Source: Gnetum montanum
Taxonomy: Eukaryota > Streptophyta > Gnetopsida > Gnetales > Gnetaceae
Assembly (NCBI GenBank): GCA_015680685.1
Contig: MNCI01002286.1
Coordinates: forward strand, 120,876-184,875
Reading direction: 5' to 3'
Length of the DNA stretch: 64,000 nucleotides
The notes beneath the pieces were generated by a model. It saw only the letters and a program-made list of their open reading frames with translations. It ran no database searches and was not told the DNA's origin. Shown piece by piece: positions 33,690 through 44,989 of the stretch; the stretch's first letter is position 1; each line of letters opens with the position of its first letter. A program made the translations under genes and the position numbers.

Positions 33690-34930
33690 CTTCTCACTAA
33701 GGAGATGCCACAAGACTTGGACATCTAGAAGAAATAAGAGTTTCTTCATTAGGCCAAATGCTTCATGGATATTAATAGACACATTTACAAGCTGTGCATC
33801 GATGGCTTGGTTCGTTGGTATGTTCCTGATGCTACTCAATTATGCATTTTCCAAGACACTAATGAGGGTCCTTGTAGGGGGCCACTATGTAGGGAGATGC
33901 ATAGCTATTAAGATTCTAATGGTAGGGTATTACTAGCCAACAATCTTTAGGGATGCTCACCAATTCATCTGATCTTGTGAAGTTGTTAATGAGATGGTGG
34001 GATGACCACTCAAATGGAGGGATCTCAACAGTGAATCCAACCATTGGAATCCTTCAACATATGGAATATAGACTTCATGGGTCCCATCATGCCCATGTCA
34101 AATGGAAAGGTGTACATAATAGTTGTTGTTAACTATTGTATCAAATGAGCAAAAGCAGTAGCCATCACCAACTGTACATCTTCCACTACTACTCAATTTG
34201 TACAACAAAATGTTGTAAATAAGTTTGCAGTGTCATGTGCACTAATTTTTCACAATGGTACTCATTTTACATATGCTAATTTTCACGAGCTCATGTAATG
34301 CTTGGGGGTTGAACATAAACTAACAACAGCCTGCCACCCCTAAGCCAATGATCAAGTAGAGGTTACCAATAGGGAGATCACAAAAATCTTAACAAGAACA
34401 AATAGCAAATATAGGAGAGATTGGAGCACAAAACTTAACAATGCCCTTTAGGACTACTGCTCCACATGGAAGCTCCTTATAGGCTACTATTCCTATGAGT
34501 TGGTGTATTAAAAATTACCAACTCTTCTAATTCAATCTAAGCTTCATACACTTTTAGTAACTTGTGATCTAGATCTTAACCTCAACCTAGCTTAGAAAGA
34601 GAAATTGATCAACCTCAACATGCTAGATGAAAAACAATTAGTAGCCCTATCCTTGAATGGAGTGGACAAAGCATTTAGTAAAAATGTCATGACCTTAGAA
34701 TACACAAGTTAGAATTTCAACTTGGAGACAAGATCCTCTACTAGAACCCCACACATGTACCTCAATGAACTAATTTCCAAATGTTATGGGAAGGGCCTTA
34801 CATCATTAATGAAATCTTTGCTTTGGGGGCTATGTTAATTTACAAACTTGAGAGCCCAAACAAAAAATAGATGGTACACATGCAATAACTAAAACATTTC
34901 CATGAGCCTAAGCAAGCCAGTGCCAACAAC
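33690..34930 (+). pseudogene. Integrase of C
   Basis: The zinc-binding part (33740-33930) has LVRWYVPDATQLCIF and NEGPCRG, the expected H already lost. The core has FNIWNIDFMGPIMPMSNGKVYII (first Asp kept) and FHNGTHF, where the second catalytic Asp is His. The C-terminal part reads WSTKLNNAL.DYCSTWKLL and SYELVY, then a run of short blocks to LIYKLESPNKK near 34860 and the internal polypurine-like site. Many stops. Confidence 0.87.
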
Positions 34931-34984
34931 ACCTCATTTGATGGAAAACCACACTCAATCTTTTGAATCTCCTCCTTTCAACTC

Positions 34985-35003
34985 AATCATGGGGGAGATG
35001 GCC
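34985..35003 (+). other. Internal polypurine-like tract of C
   Basis: AATCATGGGGGAGATGGCC directly after integrase copies the look of the 3' tract before the LTR (AATCATGGGGGTATGATGAG at 38971-38990). B and D have the same site in the same place. Confidence 0.65.
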
Positions 35004-36470
35004 ATTCATGCTAATCATTAAAATGGCTCTTCAACTTTTCTACTTTTTTGTTTTATGCCTTTTTGTTTTACACTTTGTTATTCTTCTAAATATTAGTTTT
35101 ACAACATCATTACTATGTTTTATTTTTCTTAAATATTTTACAATTTATTTTATATTTTCCTTTATTTTGGTGTGAATTTTCCTTGTTTTCTAATAAAATT
35201 GCTTTATTGCCAATAGGACTTAGTGATGTTGTAGCTATTTGCCAATTGTGGTTTGTACCTAATGTTTTTAATTGCTAATGTCTAGTTTCCATTTTTGAAT
35301 TTTGATGATTGATGACTAAGACAAGTTTCTTTTTCATGGAACAAGCAGTGAGGCCACATCATCCATCCATCCACCAACTCTATGGTCTTCTTGGTTTTGG
35401 AAGTATGAGGTTCCTTTTTCATTAATAAAACCTTAACGAACTTGTGACCTTGGTAGTTTCCAAACTTGGGAAAGATTCAAAGGTTTAAGAGGGTGTGACT
35501 TCAAGGGGATTTATTACTTTTATGCCTCTATACTTACTTGAGTGCATGTGTGTTTTCATGGATTTCTTATCGTTTCACATTGACCAATAATAGGAAGTTA
35601 AATAAGTCTTTATATAGTGTGGTTCCCATTCAAAAACCTAAAAAAAACATGATGAGAATTCAAAGCACATCCCTTAGACAAAATAATGGGCTACAAGCAC
35701 TAGTTATGAGACTAGAAAGACATGTTACCCATGCCTAAAGTTCCCCTCTAACTAAGGCTCTTTCTCACTTCCTACTTCTCTTTTCTTTTCAAATAAGGAA
35801 CAATGGTTGTATGTGGGAGCACTCTTGTGTCTTGAGGGGGTGGACCAATCCTAGAGTGGTGATGTGAAGTCATTGAATGTGGTTGATTTTGATTAGGACT
35901 AACGATGGACTTTATTAGGTCATTTAATCATCAAATCTACAAGGGAGTTCATGTGCCCACAATTGAGAAGTCCATTCCACTCTCTATCTCATCCATCAAT
36001 GCTCTCCATAACTCACCTCACTATTGAGTTCTCATGTTTTTGTTCAATGTTGTAGGTTGATGTGTTAAATTCTTAGATAGATTCTTCTGGATTTGATCCT
36101 TAACTTTTTGTAACTATTAATTAACTGTGGGGTTCATGGACTTCTTAGTTGAGGTTATGCAAAGGAAAAAACAAGCATGAGCCTACTATGGGAAGGACCC
36201 ACTTGCATAACTCTTGGTTGGGTTAGTGAAGTCCCTTATCCTTAGGAATTTTTGCAATCCCCATTAGTTACATCCAATTGTGCGTTCCTTAAGGCATTTC
36301 TCTAATAAAATTGCATTCTCTAATCAATCTCCATCTTTTGTGAAATATCAAGTCCTCTTCATGCATCTCATTGTATTCTTGGCTTCTTGGGCTTCCATTT
36401 AACTCCAATTTCACTCAAAAACTCCTTGTATTTTTCAAATTTTAACTTGGTCAAACTATGATTAATAGCC
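35004..36470 (+). other. Spacer between integrase and the extra ORF of C
   Basis: It is about 1.5 kb, T-rich at the start (TTTTTGTTTTA repeats to 35180). It contains one unit of the hairpin repeat (about 35610-35690, minus sense of D) and blocks collinear with the D and B 3' regions. No protein is recognisable. Confidence 0.6.
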
Positions 36471-36471
36471 A

Positions 36472-36530
36472 CATCGACTAGGCTTTGTCGACGAGGCCCA
36501 GTCAACACATGGGAAAAATTCTATATATAG
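36472..36530 (+). promoter_or_regulatory. Promoter-like block upstream of the extra ORF of C
   Basis: ATCGACTAGGCTTTGTCGAC and GAGGCCCAGTCAACACATGGG are followed by a TATA box CTATATATAG at 36521-36530. The C LTR promoter has the same elements: GACGAGGCCTCGTCGACATGGG at 39003-39024, then CTATATAAG at 39080-39088. The extra ORF begins about 440 bp downstream, so a separate transcript for it is plausible. No expression evidence is available from sequence. Confidence 0.55.
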
Positions 36531-36967
36531 CACCCACCACTTGGGAATTTATTGCCATTTGTTTTAAATGTAAGGGGAGTTTTTGCAATTTTTCAAAGCT
36601 CAACACATTCCAAAGCTCATAACTTTCAAACCATTTCTCTGATTCACTCCATTCTTCAGTTTTATAGCTTCTAGAGGTATGATTTATGTTGTGGGAACCA
36701 CAAACCTTAGGTTTTTGATAGAAAATTTTTCAAAAATTTTCTAACTCCCTCATGGGTTTAATGAATAAAATAATATTAAATCATCAACTTATGGAAGTTA
36801 AACCCTTCCAACACACTCCAATAACCTATTTAATCAAGTAATATTAAAATAATCAAACTGACCATGATCACAACTTAGCCAAGTGTAACTACCCCAAGAG
36901 ATAAGGCATTCCAAATGTTTTAAAGCTATACATTAAGTGTTAATCCTTGGTTATGTTGTGATTAAAA

Positions 36968-38800
36968 ATGGAACCTAGACTAAAATGGCCACAAGAAGGA
37001 GGACCATCCCAACCAAGGGAAAAACTACCTAGAGCTAGAAGAGATTAGCAAGAATAAGCCCAAGAATAGGCAACAGAAACTTATGTGAAAAGACCTCTTC
37101 GAGAGGAGCCTAAAGTGGAATTTGTCTAACAAATTCCTAAGGAAGCAACTGTAATTGAACAATCCCATCAAGATGAGGTGCCAAGACTTGAGGTCATATT
37201 GACTCAAGCCTACCTTAATTAGATCAAGCCTGATGACATCCAACATTTAGTTTACTAAAAATTGAACTTTGGACCATTCTTAGAACATGCTCTAGCAGAA
37301 GTCAAGACATAGCTGTAGAACTTTCCCTTATGGCTAGTCATTACTTCTAGAGGGGAATGGTACATGAGAGAGACATATCTCTTTTGGAATGATAGGTGAG
37401 AGAGAGCCACTGTGAAGATCAAGGACATTTAGGTGTTCTACTTAGTAGAGGCTTTTGCACAGGCCCTTGGGTTGCCTGATATTGGAACAAATTTGACAAA
37501 GATCTTCACATAAGCACACCTAGAGGTAAAGAAGAAGTGGACTAAGTAATGTTATAAAGTGAACTACAAGGATCATGGTGCACTTACCTTGGTGCAGTGC
37601 ACATATTTCAAGATAGTGACATATCATCTCAATCTGATGGTGAGGCCTAGTAAGGTGACTACCTTTTTTGCCCATGTATGTGCTGCTTTGAGTGGAAAAT
37701 TCCCTGCGAACCTTCCATAGCTAATCTATCTAGAGATAGATAAGCAATTTAAGGAAAATGATTGTGGAAGGAAGGCCATGCCCTTTCCATGCCTTATTAA
37801 AAAACTGTGCAAAAGGGTAGGAATAGTTTGCTACGTAAATAATACAATTAGACATACTCCTTCTACCTCTTGGGTAGAAATGTGAAAGACAAGACCCATG
37901 CCATAACCAAGGAAGAGAAGCAACAACCACCACCTCCAACACCCACTCATGAAACAATGCCAAAGTCCCATGCTACCCTTGAAAGAATGTACGAGATCCA
38001 AGAGTAGCTCTTGCATGAGTAAGAGTAGTGAGTAGGAATAAGTGATGGTGATCCTTTTGTGTATCACTCAGTAATGAGTTACCTTAACCAAGTGGCTCAA
38101 ACCATCAGCTAGATGAAGGAAGGTGGGCCAATTTTCTCAGTCCAAAGAATGCAACTACTTGTGAGATTAAATCCTAGTGCCCTAGAGCTAATGGCATTTC
38201 TCTCACAATAGCAAAAATTCCCAAAAATCTCTAGGAATGCTGCTACTTTCTCTGTGCATCTAAAGGAGGGCAAGGGGGTAACTGTCTTGGTCATGTAGCA
38301 CCATGGATAGGAGATAGCAACAAAGATGATTGCTGATAGAATTGTCAAGGCATTGAATGCACCTGTGATGTTTGTACCAAACATTCATGCACTTAGAGGT
38401 GTGTAGATGTTTGGAAGAACAATTAGTGATAGATTGAGTGTAGCCTAGCATAAGGAGTTGCTAGGCCGATTGGTGGGAACCAAACAATAGATTCTAGATG
38501 TCTTTGACCTTCTAAATATAATCACTACAACACAATCAAAGCTGCTAAAAGAAAGGAGAAAATGCGTTATCATAGAGGGGCAACTTGAAACAGCCTAAGC
38601 TCAAAACCAATGCTTGGCTGTGGAGGTTGTTGAACTAAGAGATTGCCTTGCTAAGCCTATGTTTCTCAACCCTGCATTAACTAGTGATTAAGCTTTTTAA
38701 CAGCTTTAGGATAAGGTCAAAAAGGTTGAGGATGCAAAGGAAATGATGATATTCGATCAGTCCTTAGCCAATGCCACCATATTATGCATAATAGTTAGCA
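36968..38800 (+). pseudogene. Extra ORF (aORF) of C, Athila-type N-terminal domain plus coiled coil
   Basis: This is a sense-strand ORF downstream of pol, related to the G aORF. From about 37230 to 37860 I read LNFGPFLEHAL, REWYMRETYLFWND-like, VEAFAQALGLPDIGTNLTKI, TFFAHVCAALSGKFPANLP and MPFPCLIKKLCKRVGI, the pattern of the 'putative plant transposon protein' domain. After a frame change come MKEGGPIFSVQRMQLL, NPSALELMAFLSQ, SRNAATFSVHLKEGKGVTVLVM (38110-38300) and a degraded coiled coil, with CVIIEGQLETA.AQNQCLAVEVVELRDCLAKP near 38560-38660. The long C-terminal coil of G is not evident. Function is unknown, and I see no membrane segment, so an envelope role has no support. Confidence 0.75.
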
Positions 38801-38972
38801 TCACCATATTTGCATAATAGAGATTGAGGAAATTTGTACACTTTGGCACTTAGTGTTTGTTTGTATTTGTATTTGTGAATGTCAGTAGTTAGTCAATAAT
38901 TCCATACCTTCCGAAAATTTTGCAAGAAACTTGTTCCTTCTTTTGTTCACTCAAGGATGAGTTTTCATTCAA

Positions 38973-38983
38973 TCATGGGGGTA
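38973..38983 (+). other. Polypurine tract of C
   Basis: TCATGGGGGTA sits immediately 5' of the 3' LTR. Confidence 0.8.
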
Positions 38984-39841
38984 TGATGAGTTACATTTTC
39001 TCAACTTTCATTGACGAGGCCTCGTCGACATGGGATTTGATGCATTAATGTGGCCTCATTGACACAATGTCTATTGTCCTATATAAGTACATGCTCACCC
39101 ACTATATTTATGGCATCTTTGGTCATAGTTATAGCGAAGCTTTTGTAGGTTTCTTGCTTAAAAGTTAGAATATTTTTCTAAGTGCCTGCAAAATGAGTCA
39201 AAGAATGTATAGATCTCTATTCGAGCATTATTGTACCTGACCGCAGTAGTGTGTGTTGTAATAAAGATGAGCTTTCTGATAAACATTACAACACTTTGAA
39301 ATCGATTAATTGTTTATTTATGCATTTAATGTTTTATGCAATTTCCTTTAATGCTTTAAGTGATTAAGTAATCAATTAAGCTAAATTAAAGTGTGATTAA
39401 TTAAGCACATAAGTACGACTACTTTGAGCATACACTTGACACTTGGTAATCCTAGTAATGCTTAATGTTTGGTAACCTAGTAGTGTTAAACATGTTCAAG
39501 ATGTGTACGGCCAATGGAAACAGATGCTTATGTTAGGATTAGTTAACTATTAGCTAGTTAGATTAAATTATCAATTAAATTATTGTATTCATTATTCTTT
39601 ATTCCTAGGTGACCTAAACATAAAGCTTTAAAATGATAAAAAAATCATATGCCTTAGTTGCACTTAACCATACCTTTGCATTTCACAAGTGTAATTGGAA
39701 AGACAATGATTGCAATGATTAGATTCACTTCCTAGAGACCAGTGTACTTAGAAGGCTATAAGTCAACAAAATTTGACTAGATCATGCATGAAAGCTTAGT
39801 TGTTCGTATGGTTGGGCATAGGGTTTACTCGTCGCTCATCA
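38984..39841 (+). repeat. 3' LTR of C
   Basis: It begins TGATGAGTTACATTTTC and ends GTCGCTCATCA. The palindrome block is at 39000-39050 and the TATA at 39080-39088. It contains the uninterrupted B target site. It can be aligned with 10619-11321 plus 18362-18527 to date the insertion. Confidence 0.92.
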
Positions 39842-39846
39842 TTAAT
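39842..39846 (+). repeat. Target site duplication of C, right copy (TTAAT)
   Basis: It is identical to 10614-10618. Confidence 0.9.
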
Positions 39847-40436
39847 GGAATAAAGATAAACATAAGAAAAACATGAGTGTAAATTAACAAAAGATGAGTT
39901 GGGTATGTACATGTAAGTTCATGTATTACATAATATTCTTAGAGACTATGAAGGAGTATGGTAGTGCCATGAACATACCCCTAAGCTAGTAACATAACAA
40001 TGCAGAAATTATACTTTGAATTTAATATTGCATTTTCTAGACCTTATTAAAAGAAAAAATAGATTTTCCATTCTTCCAAAAAATATCTGGAAAAGCCTAA
40101 TACAAATTTTTGTTAACTTTAAATAATTTCTCAAGATTAGAAATTAATTTTTCAAAATTCTTTTTCTTCTTTCTATTCAAACCATAGAGAGTAGAAGCTT
40201 CATTCCAAGTAACACATATATATTTACCATATCGCTAGATTGTCATGGATTTCAACATATTCCATTGGGATTGAACATATGACTTGTGAACCACAAGTGA
40301 CATGTTTTAACCAAGTATATTTCTAAGGATTTCTAAATGGACATAATGAAATAAGTTATAGTAGATTGTGTGGAAGAAAATGGGCCAATTACAATTTCAA
40401 TTTCATAATTATTTTATAATGATATCGTAACTTACA
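39847..40436. other. AT-rich spacer
   Basis: The first ~60 bases continue the duplicated segment found left of C. The rest shows no gene or element end that I recognise. Confidence 0.5.
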
Positions 40437-40624
40437 TGATAATTCATTAGTTTGAGAAGTTGGCTTAGTGCTCAGACTCTTGATTTAAAAGCAACAAGTC
40501 ATGGATTTGATTTTGATGGGCAATGCTAAGTTATAAAATTCTAATTAAACTATATCTTGGGATGTACTTATATTACAATTATTTTGAGGTTCCAATACCC
40601 CCTAACCTGGTGATAATTCATTAG
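40437..40624 (+). mobile_element. tRNA-derived SINE with 14-bp target duplication
   Basis: TGATAATTCATTAG occurs at 40437-40450 and again at 40611-40624. The 160 bases between them start with a tRNA-like region: an A-box-like TGGCTTAGTGC at about 40461, then AAAAGCAACAAGTCATGGATTTGATTTTG with a decayed B box (GGATTTGATTT against GGTTCGANNCC). The remainder is AT-rich and ends CCCCCTAACCTGG. Size, duplication length and Pol III-like head fit a plant SINE. Confidence 0.7.
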
Positions 40625-41408
40625 ATTGTTAATAAATGTTTATTTAGTTGATAGCATTGATGAAGACTTTGCTTTGTTAACACATCAGCATTGATGCAAA
40701 CCTCATAAATGTATGTGCCCACCGTATTTATGACACAATTTGATCATTCCTTTAGCAAAACTCTATTAGTTTGTCTCCATAGCAGTTAGTAATAATTATC
40801 AAGTGCCTATAGCATAAACCAAGTGAATTGTATGACATTTTATTTGAGTGAATATGTACTTGAACGCATCTTCATGGTGGTAATAAAATCAAGATCCATT
40901 TTCTTCATTACATCACTTAGCTTAGTTTCATGATCTCTTTAACTATAATTTACTTTAACTATTTCAAAATACCTAGTTAATGATTTTATTTTCACTGCAT
41001 GTAATTAAATCACATGAGTACAACCAACTTTGAGTGTAAAAGTGTTAATATTTGGTAATCCTAGTAATGGACACTTGGTAACCCAACAACACTGATGTAT
41101 GTTCAAGATGTGTATGGCAAGTTGGAAATAGAGGCTCTACACCCAAGCTAGACTATATTTTCTTCCTACACTTAGGTTAGATAGTTTAGCACTTTAATAT
41201 TTTAATAATAATATTTTCATTATGTACCTCTCATACTTAACCATAAAAATTAAGCCTACACAAGTATGATTGGGAAGATATTGACAACAATCGAACGCTT
41301 AGCTATGTAGAGCATTTAAACTAGTTTTAATACACAAAATTTGATGGATTACATGTGAATGCTTATGAATAGTATGGATGGATGTAGGGTCAACTTTATT
41401 GCTCATCA
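40625..41408 (+). repeat. 5' LTR of remnant element H
   Basis: It is collinear with the C LTR from the GACGAGGCC-like block (here GATGAAGACTTTGC) to CTCATCA at 41402-41408, including TTTGGTAATCCTAGTAATG and the TGGGAAGATATTGACAACAA block. It is much more diverged than the other LTRs. The left boundary is uncertain because the SINE sits next to it. Confidence 0.75.
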
Positions 41409-41409
41409 T

Positions 41410-41427
41410 TGGCACCATTGTTGAGGA
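41410..41427 (+). other. Primer binding site of H (tRNA-Asp type)
   Basis: TGGCACCATTGTTGAGGA matches 13 of 18 bases of TGGCGCCGTTGCCGGGGA and follows the LTR by one base. Confidence 0.75.
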
Positions 41428-41544
41428 TTTGGTATTAGTGTTTTAAATAGTTAGAATTATTTAAGGATCATTGCTAGAGCCTAGAACAATTTATCAAGTG
41501 AAAATAATTATATTCTATTTCAAGGCACACTTATCAATTACAAA

Positions 41545-41773
41545 ATGTCTTATTCTTGCAGGATATCTTCCCCACTTGTTGAAAATTTAGCAAGTAGAGG
41601 TGATAGAATAGTTAAGAATCGAGGTGAAGTGTCCCAAGAACTAAGTGTGATCTACTAACATCTAAATCCATACTATTTGAATTATAGTTTCATTTGTCAC
41701 TAAGATGAACAGCTATGGTGGAGGGACCTAGAAGGCAACATTATGTTGCCATATGATTTTTTGGTTCAATCAA
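41545..41773 (+). pseudogene. gag N-terminus of H, truncated by element I
   Basis: From ATG at 41545 the frame reads MSYSCRISSPLVENL, then ELSVIY.HLNPYYLNYSFICH.DEQLWWRDLEGNIMLPYDFLVQS, which matches the family gag N-terminus. It stops where element I begins (41774), and no later gag was found on the other side, so the remainder of H is lost or outside. Confidence 0.75.
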
Positions 41774-42311
41774 TGTCACATTTCCATTCCTAAATGGTGT
41801 TGCTGCATAATGAAGATGGTGTCTCTTCATAACAAGTATCATAATTATTGTAATAAGATTTAAAAGGGCAAGTTTTAATCAAGACTTGAAAAGGTGCATT
41901 GTAGTAATGGGCATGTCTCTCAAGGTAATTATTGGAGGTTTGATCTAAGGTATTTATACCTAGGCATTACAGGTCATGTCAACATGAAGTTGTGGAGCTA
42001 GGAAGAGGATTGATCGTCCCTTCTAGTTAGTGATAGGCCTAACCATGGTGGCAATGTTGGATAGCCTCTAAGGGATAGATGTCAAAGGAAGGTAACCCCA
42101 AAGAATACATCGAGCATGACCTAGATACATTATTTCATATTCATAAAGCATTCTTTTCTTTTTTCCTTTTACAATTTCCCTATTATTTTCTTTATTCATA
42201 ATATTGAATGTAACGTATATTTGACATTTGCCACATTATCTTCTTTACATATAATGCTGAATATAATGAACATTTAATGTTTGCCATGACATCCAAGAAT
42301 GGGATGCCACA
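41774..42311 (+). repeat. Left LTR of element I
   Basis: It is a 538-bp LTR with TG...CA ends. A TATA-like GTATTTATACC lies near 41957. The last bases ATGGGATGCCACA adjoin the primer site. It is unrelated in sequence to the Ty3/gypsy family LTRs around it. Confidence 0.8.
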
Positions 42312-42313
42312 TT

Positions 42314-42324
42314 TGGTATCAAAG
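42314..42324 (+). other. Primer binding site of element I (tRNA-Met type)
   Basis: TGGTATCAAAG starts two bases after the LTR and matches 10 of 11 bases of TGGTATCAGAG, the complement of initiator tRNA-Met used by many plant LTR elements. Confidence 0.8.
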
Positions 42325-43639
42325 TAAACCACAATCCAAAGGCCAATCAAAATTAAGGACCAAGTACAATTTGATGATGAACCATAGAACCATGAGCTAG
42401 GAAGAGTCATGGACTACTACTAGATGCATTTTACATCCAAAATGATTCATGTAAGTTAAAAGTAACATTCTAGTGATTTTTAAGAACAATTGACTAGAAC
42501 CATGAATGTGTGGAATGTTTAAGATAGATCCAATGAACCAACAAGATTCTTTCATGGATATCAATGACTAGGATATCCAATTACATCTCAACAATGTACA
42601 TTAACTATAAGAGACATTAATAAGACAAGGATATATTGGTCTAAGTAACTCTTACCCATCTTATAGTATTTTTAGAATGTTAATTAAATGAGATCATTGT
42701 TAAGTTCGTCCTAACCAGGGCTTAAGTCAATCTTGTTTTGTTTGGAACTTATTGTTCCTTAATACCTAACCCTTGCAACTTGTCGATACCTATGCTCACC
42801 TAAAATTGGTAAGTTTAAGGAGGATTCAACTTAGTCATAAGTTTGTTTCATCTTACTTAATCAATAAGGGTTATTGTCATGGGATCCATAGAGAAACCAA
42901 TACTTGGTGGATAATGTTATGTTACCTTAACCTTCTCCTTACTACCTCACTAGGGCTTAATCATGATATGAGAGAATATGCCTACATCATGCTTGCCAAT
43001 TTATAAGGTAAAAGTATTATATTTTTGTCCAAGGGTTAACATATTATTTATAATCAAATCCAAGTCATCTTAAAAGTCCTTAGGTCACTCGTATACTAGC
43101 CTAGTAATGTTAGTTTAGCAAAATAGGCTATTTGGGTCCTCATAATTCCTGAAAATCCAACTTAGTTTCTAAACCCTAAAACCATGCCCAATGTGTAGTA
43201 CTTGTTAGGAAAATTCTAATGGTACAAATTTTGTCTTGATCGGACTTATGATTTGGGAGATATCATCATTTAAAATTTCTCATTATGCATGCATCAACAA
43301 AAATAAATAATTAATTAATTATCAAAATTTTTAAAAAGTAAAAGATTTTAAGATTGAGAATTGAACCCAAAACCTTCCCTTACCCAAACCAAAACTTACC
43401 TTGTCATTTGCCAAACCACCACATCAATCACCCACAAAGATAAGGATAATAAAAGAATATTAAAAAGGTTTCAAAAAATTTAATATCAACATTTCAGGGC
43501 CCTAGGCAAAGTATCCTGGTTGTTTGTATATATGTAAATATACAACTATAAATTATATAATAAATAAAAAAAGTAAAAATATATATAGTATTAAACATAT
43601 AAACATATAACATAAAAAATGAATTAAAAAAAAGTTAGC
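42325..43639 (+). other. Element I internal region, left part, no recognisable gene
   Basis: AT-rich sequence full of stops on both strands. I could not find gag or pol motifs. Confidence 0.5.
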
Positions 43640-44200
43640 CCTGGGGGGCTTATCGCCTGGCCATTCACCTTGCAGTAAGGCCTTAGGGCCTCACTGGTGC
43701 ACCGCTGCTGCACAAGCCCATGCACGCAGTGTCCCTGCTATGCTCCTTGTAACTCTGTCATGCTATCTTCTACGTTTTGAACTATTTTCACTGCTACGCT
43801 ATCGTGTGTGCCATTTTCGTCATCGCCTATGCCTGCATCATCCCTGCTGCCTTTACCTCGGCCATCGTCCAAAACCCCCCCACAAATTTTCGCAGGCATG
43901 GTTGCCTGCTGACGGTGTCCACGGGCGCCATCATTTTGTAGGTTTCCAGTTGCTTGCTGACACTAAGCGCTCGCATCGTCAGTGCCTACCTCTCGAACAC
44001 CACCGACGTCGTCATCATTCCTTGTCAATAGTGATTTCCAGCATCATCGTCAGTGCCTGCCTCCATGGACATCATCAGTGCCACCATTCCCTGCCTCTCT
44101 GGTTGGTTGCTGACGGTGACCGTCTGCGCCGTCGGTGCTTGTCTCCTGGTGAACGGAAAAATTTTCATCAATTCACAAAAGATTTTAAATTTTTTCGTTG
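43640..44200. other. GC- and CpG-rich patch inside element I
   Basis: This block is much richer in G+C and in CG dinucleotides than anything around it. It carries short repeated phrases (GTCAGTGCCTRCCTC, TTGCTGACGGTG). A 153-codon open frame (43740-44201, plus) has a His/Arg/Leu-rich composition with no recognisable domain, so I do not call it a gene. It may be captured host sequence or a fragment of another mobile element. Confidence 0.55.
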
Positions 44201-44980
44201 ATAAAGACGTCAAAGGGCAAGATTCAAATATCAAAACGTAGAAACGTTGATAAGTAAAGCAATTTGATGGAGTGATAGCAAATTGGAAAAAAGATTATAT
44301 AATTAAGAATGCTTTTCCTGAGTAGTATTGGGATGGGTGATCTCTCACAAGAAGGAAGTTTTATTTTTCATGCCTAATGTTTTGGATTGCAAAAGTCATG
44401 ACTTATCCTTTTTTAGTGAACGAAAAGTTGTTTTTTTATAGATTTCAATTTCTCAAATGTAATGCCGACATCAGATTAGCCTTAGAGGGCTCCAAAAATT
44501 AGTTTTTACTCTTTGCCAAACACTATGCCTCAAGATACTCAGAGGCTCAATTCTAGCATAACTTGGGCATATGATGTCTGTTTTTAACATATGAATAATC
44601 ATTTTTAACATTTTTTAGTCTTTTAAACTTAATGGTGGGTCAGAATCATCATTAGGTATCCAAAAATTAGGTGATACCTTAAATTATGCCTTAAAAGTCA
44701 TAATTTAGATTGATTAACTATGCCTAACAATTTAATCATTGGAACTAAAAAATCTAACCTCTTAGGCCATCTTAGACCTTAGGATTAGATGCTTAGCCTA
44801 TATTGATAGTTAGTTTTAGATGACTAACCCCTCGTATGTCATTACTTACACTGCCAAAGTTAGTGTCTTAAGGGGGGGTAGAAAGGTTGTTACGAGTTTA
44901 GGTAATGTAGCTAATTGTTACTAATCCAAAATTAATTGTAGCATTAGTTGGTGAACCAAAGCGATCATGAAGATGTATAC
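44201..44980. other. Element I internal region, middle part
   Basis: AT-rich, no feature recognised. It separates the GC-rich patch from the CCR4-like copy. Confidence 0.4.
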
Positions 44981-44989
44981 ACATTTAGC

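Larger units (their letters stand above)
10619..39841 (+). mobile_element. Ty3/gypsy retrotransposon C, host of nested B and D
   Basis: This plus-strand element is bounded by LTRs and by TTAAT duplications. Its own parts are 10619-11321 and 18362-18620 (5' LTR, primer site, leader), then 28832-39841 (leader, gag, protease, RT, RNase H, integrase, internal polypurine-like site, spacer, extra ORF, polypurine tract, 3' LTR). Removing B and D with one copy of each duplication leaves about 12 kb. All coding parts are decayed. It is the only copy here with both a full set of domains and both ends in view. Confidence 0.92.

Noticed and set aside
36968-38800. Extra ORF as a retrovirus-like envelope gene
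   Set aside because: No signal peptide, furin-like site or membrane span seen; coiled coil and plant transposon-protein pattern instead.
43740-44201. 153-codon frame in the GC-rich patch
   Set aside because: His/Arg-rich composition without domain or homology that I recognise; likely a by-product of GC content.
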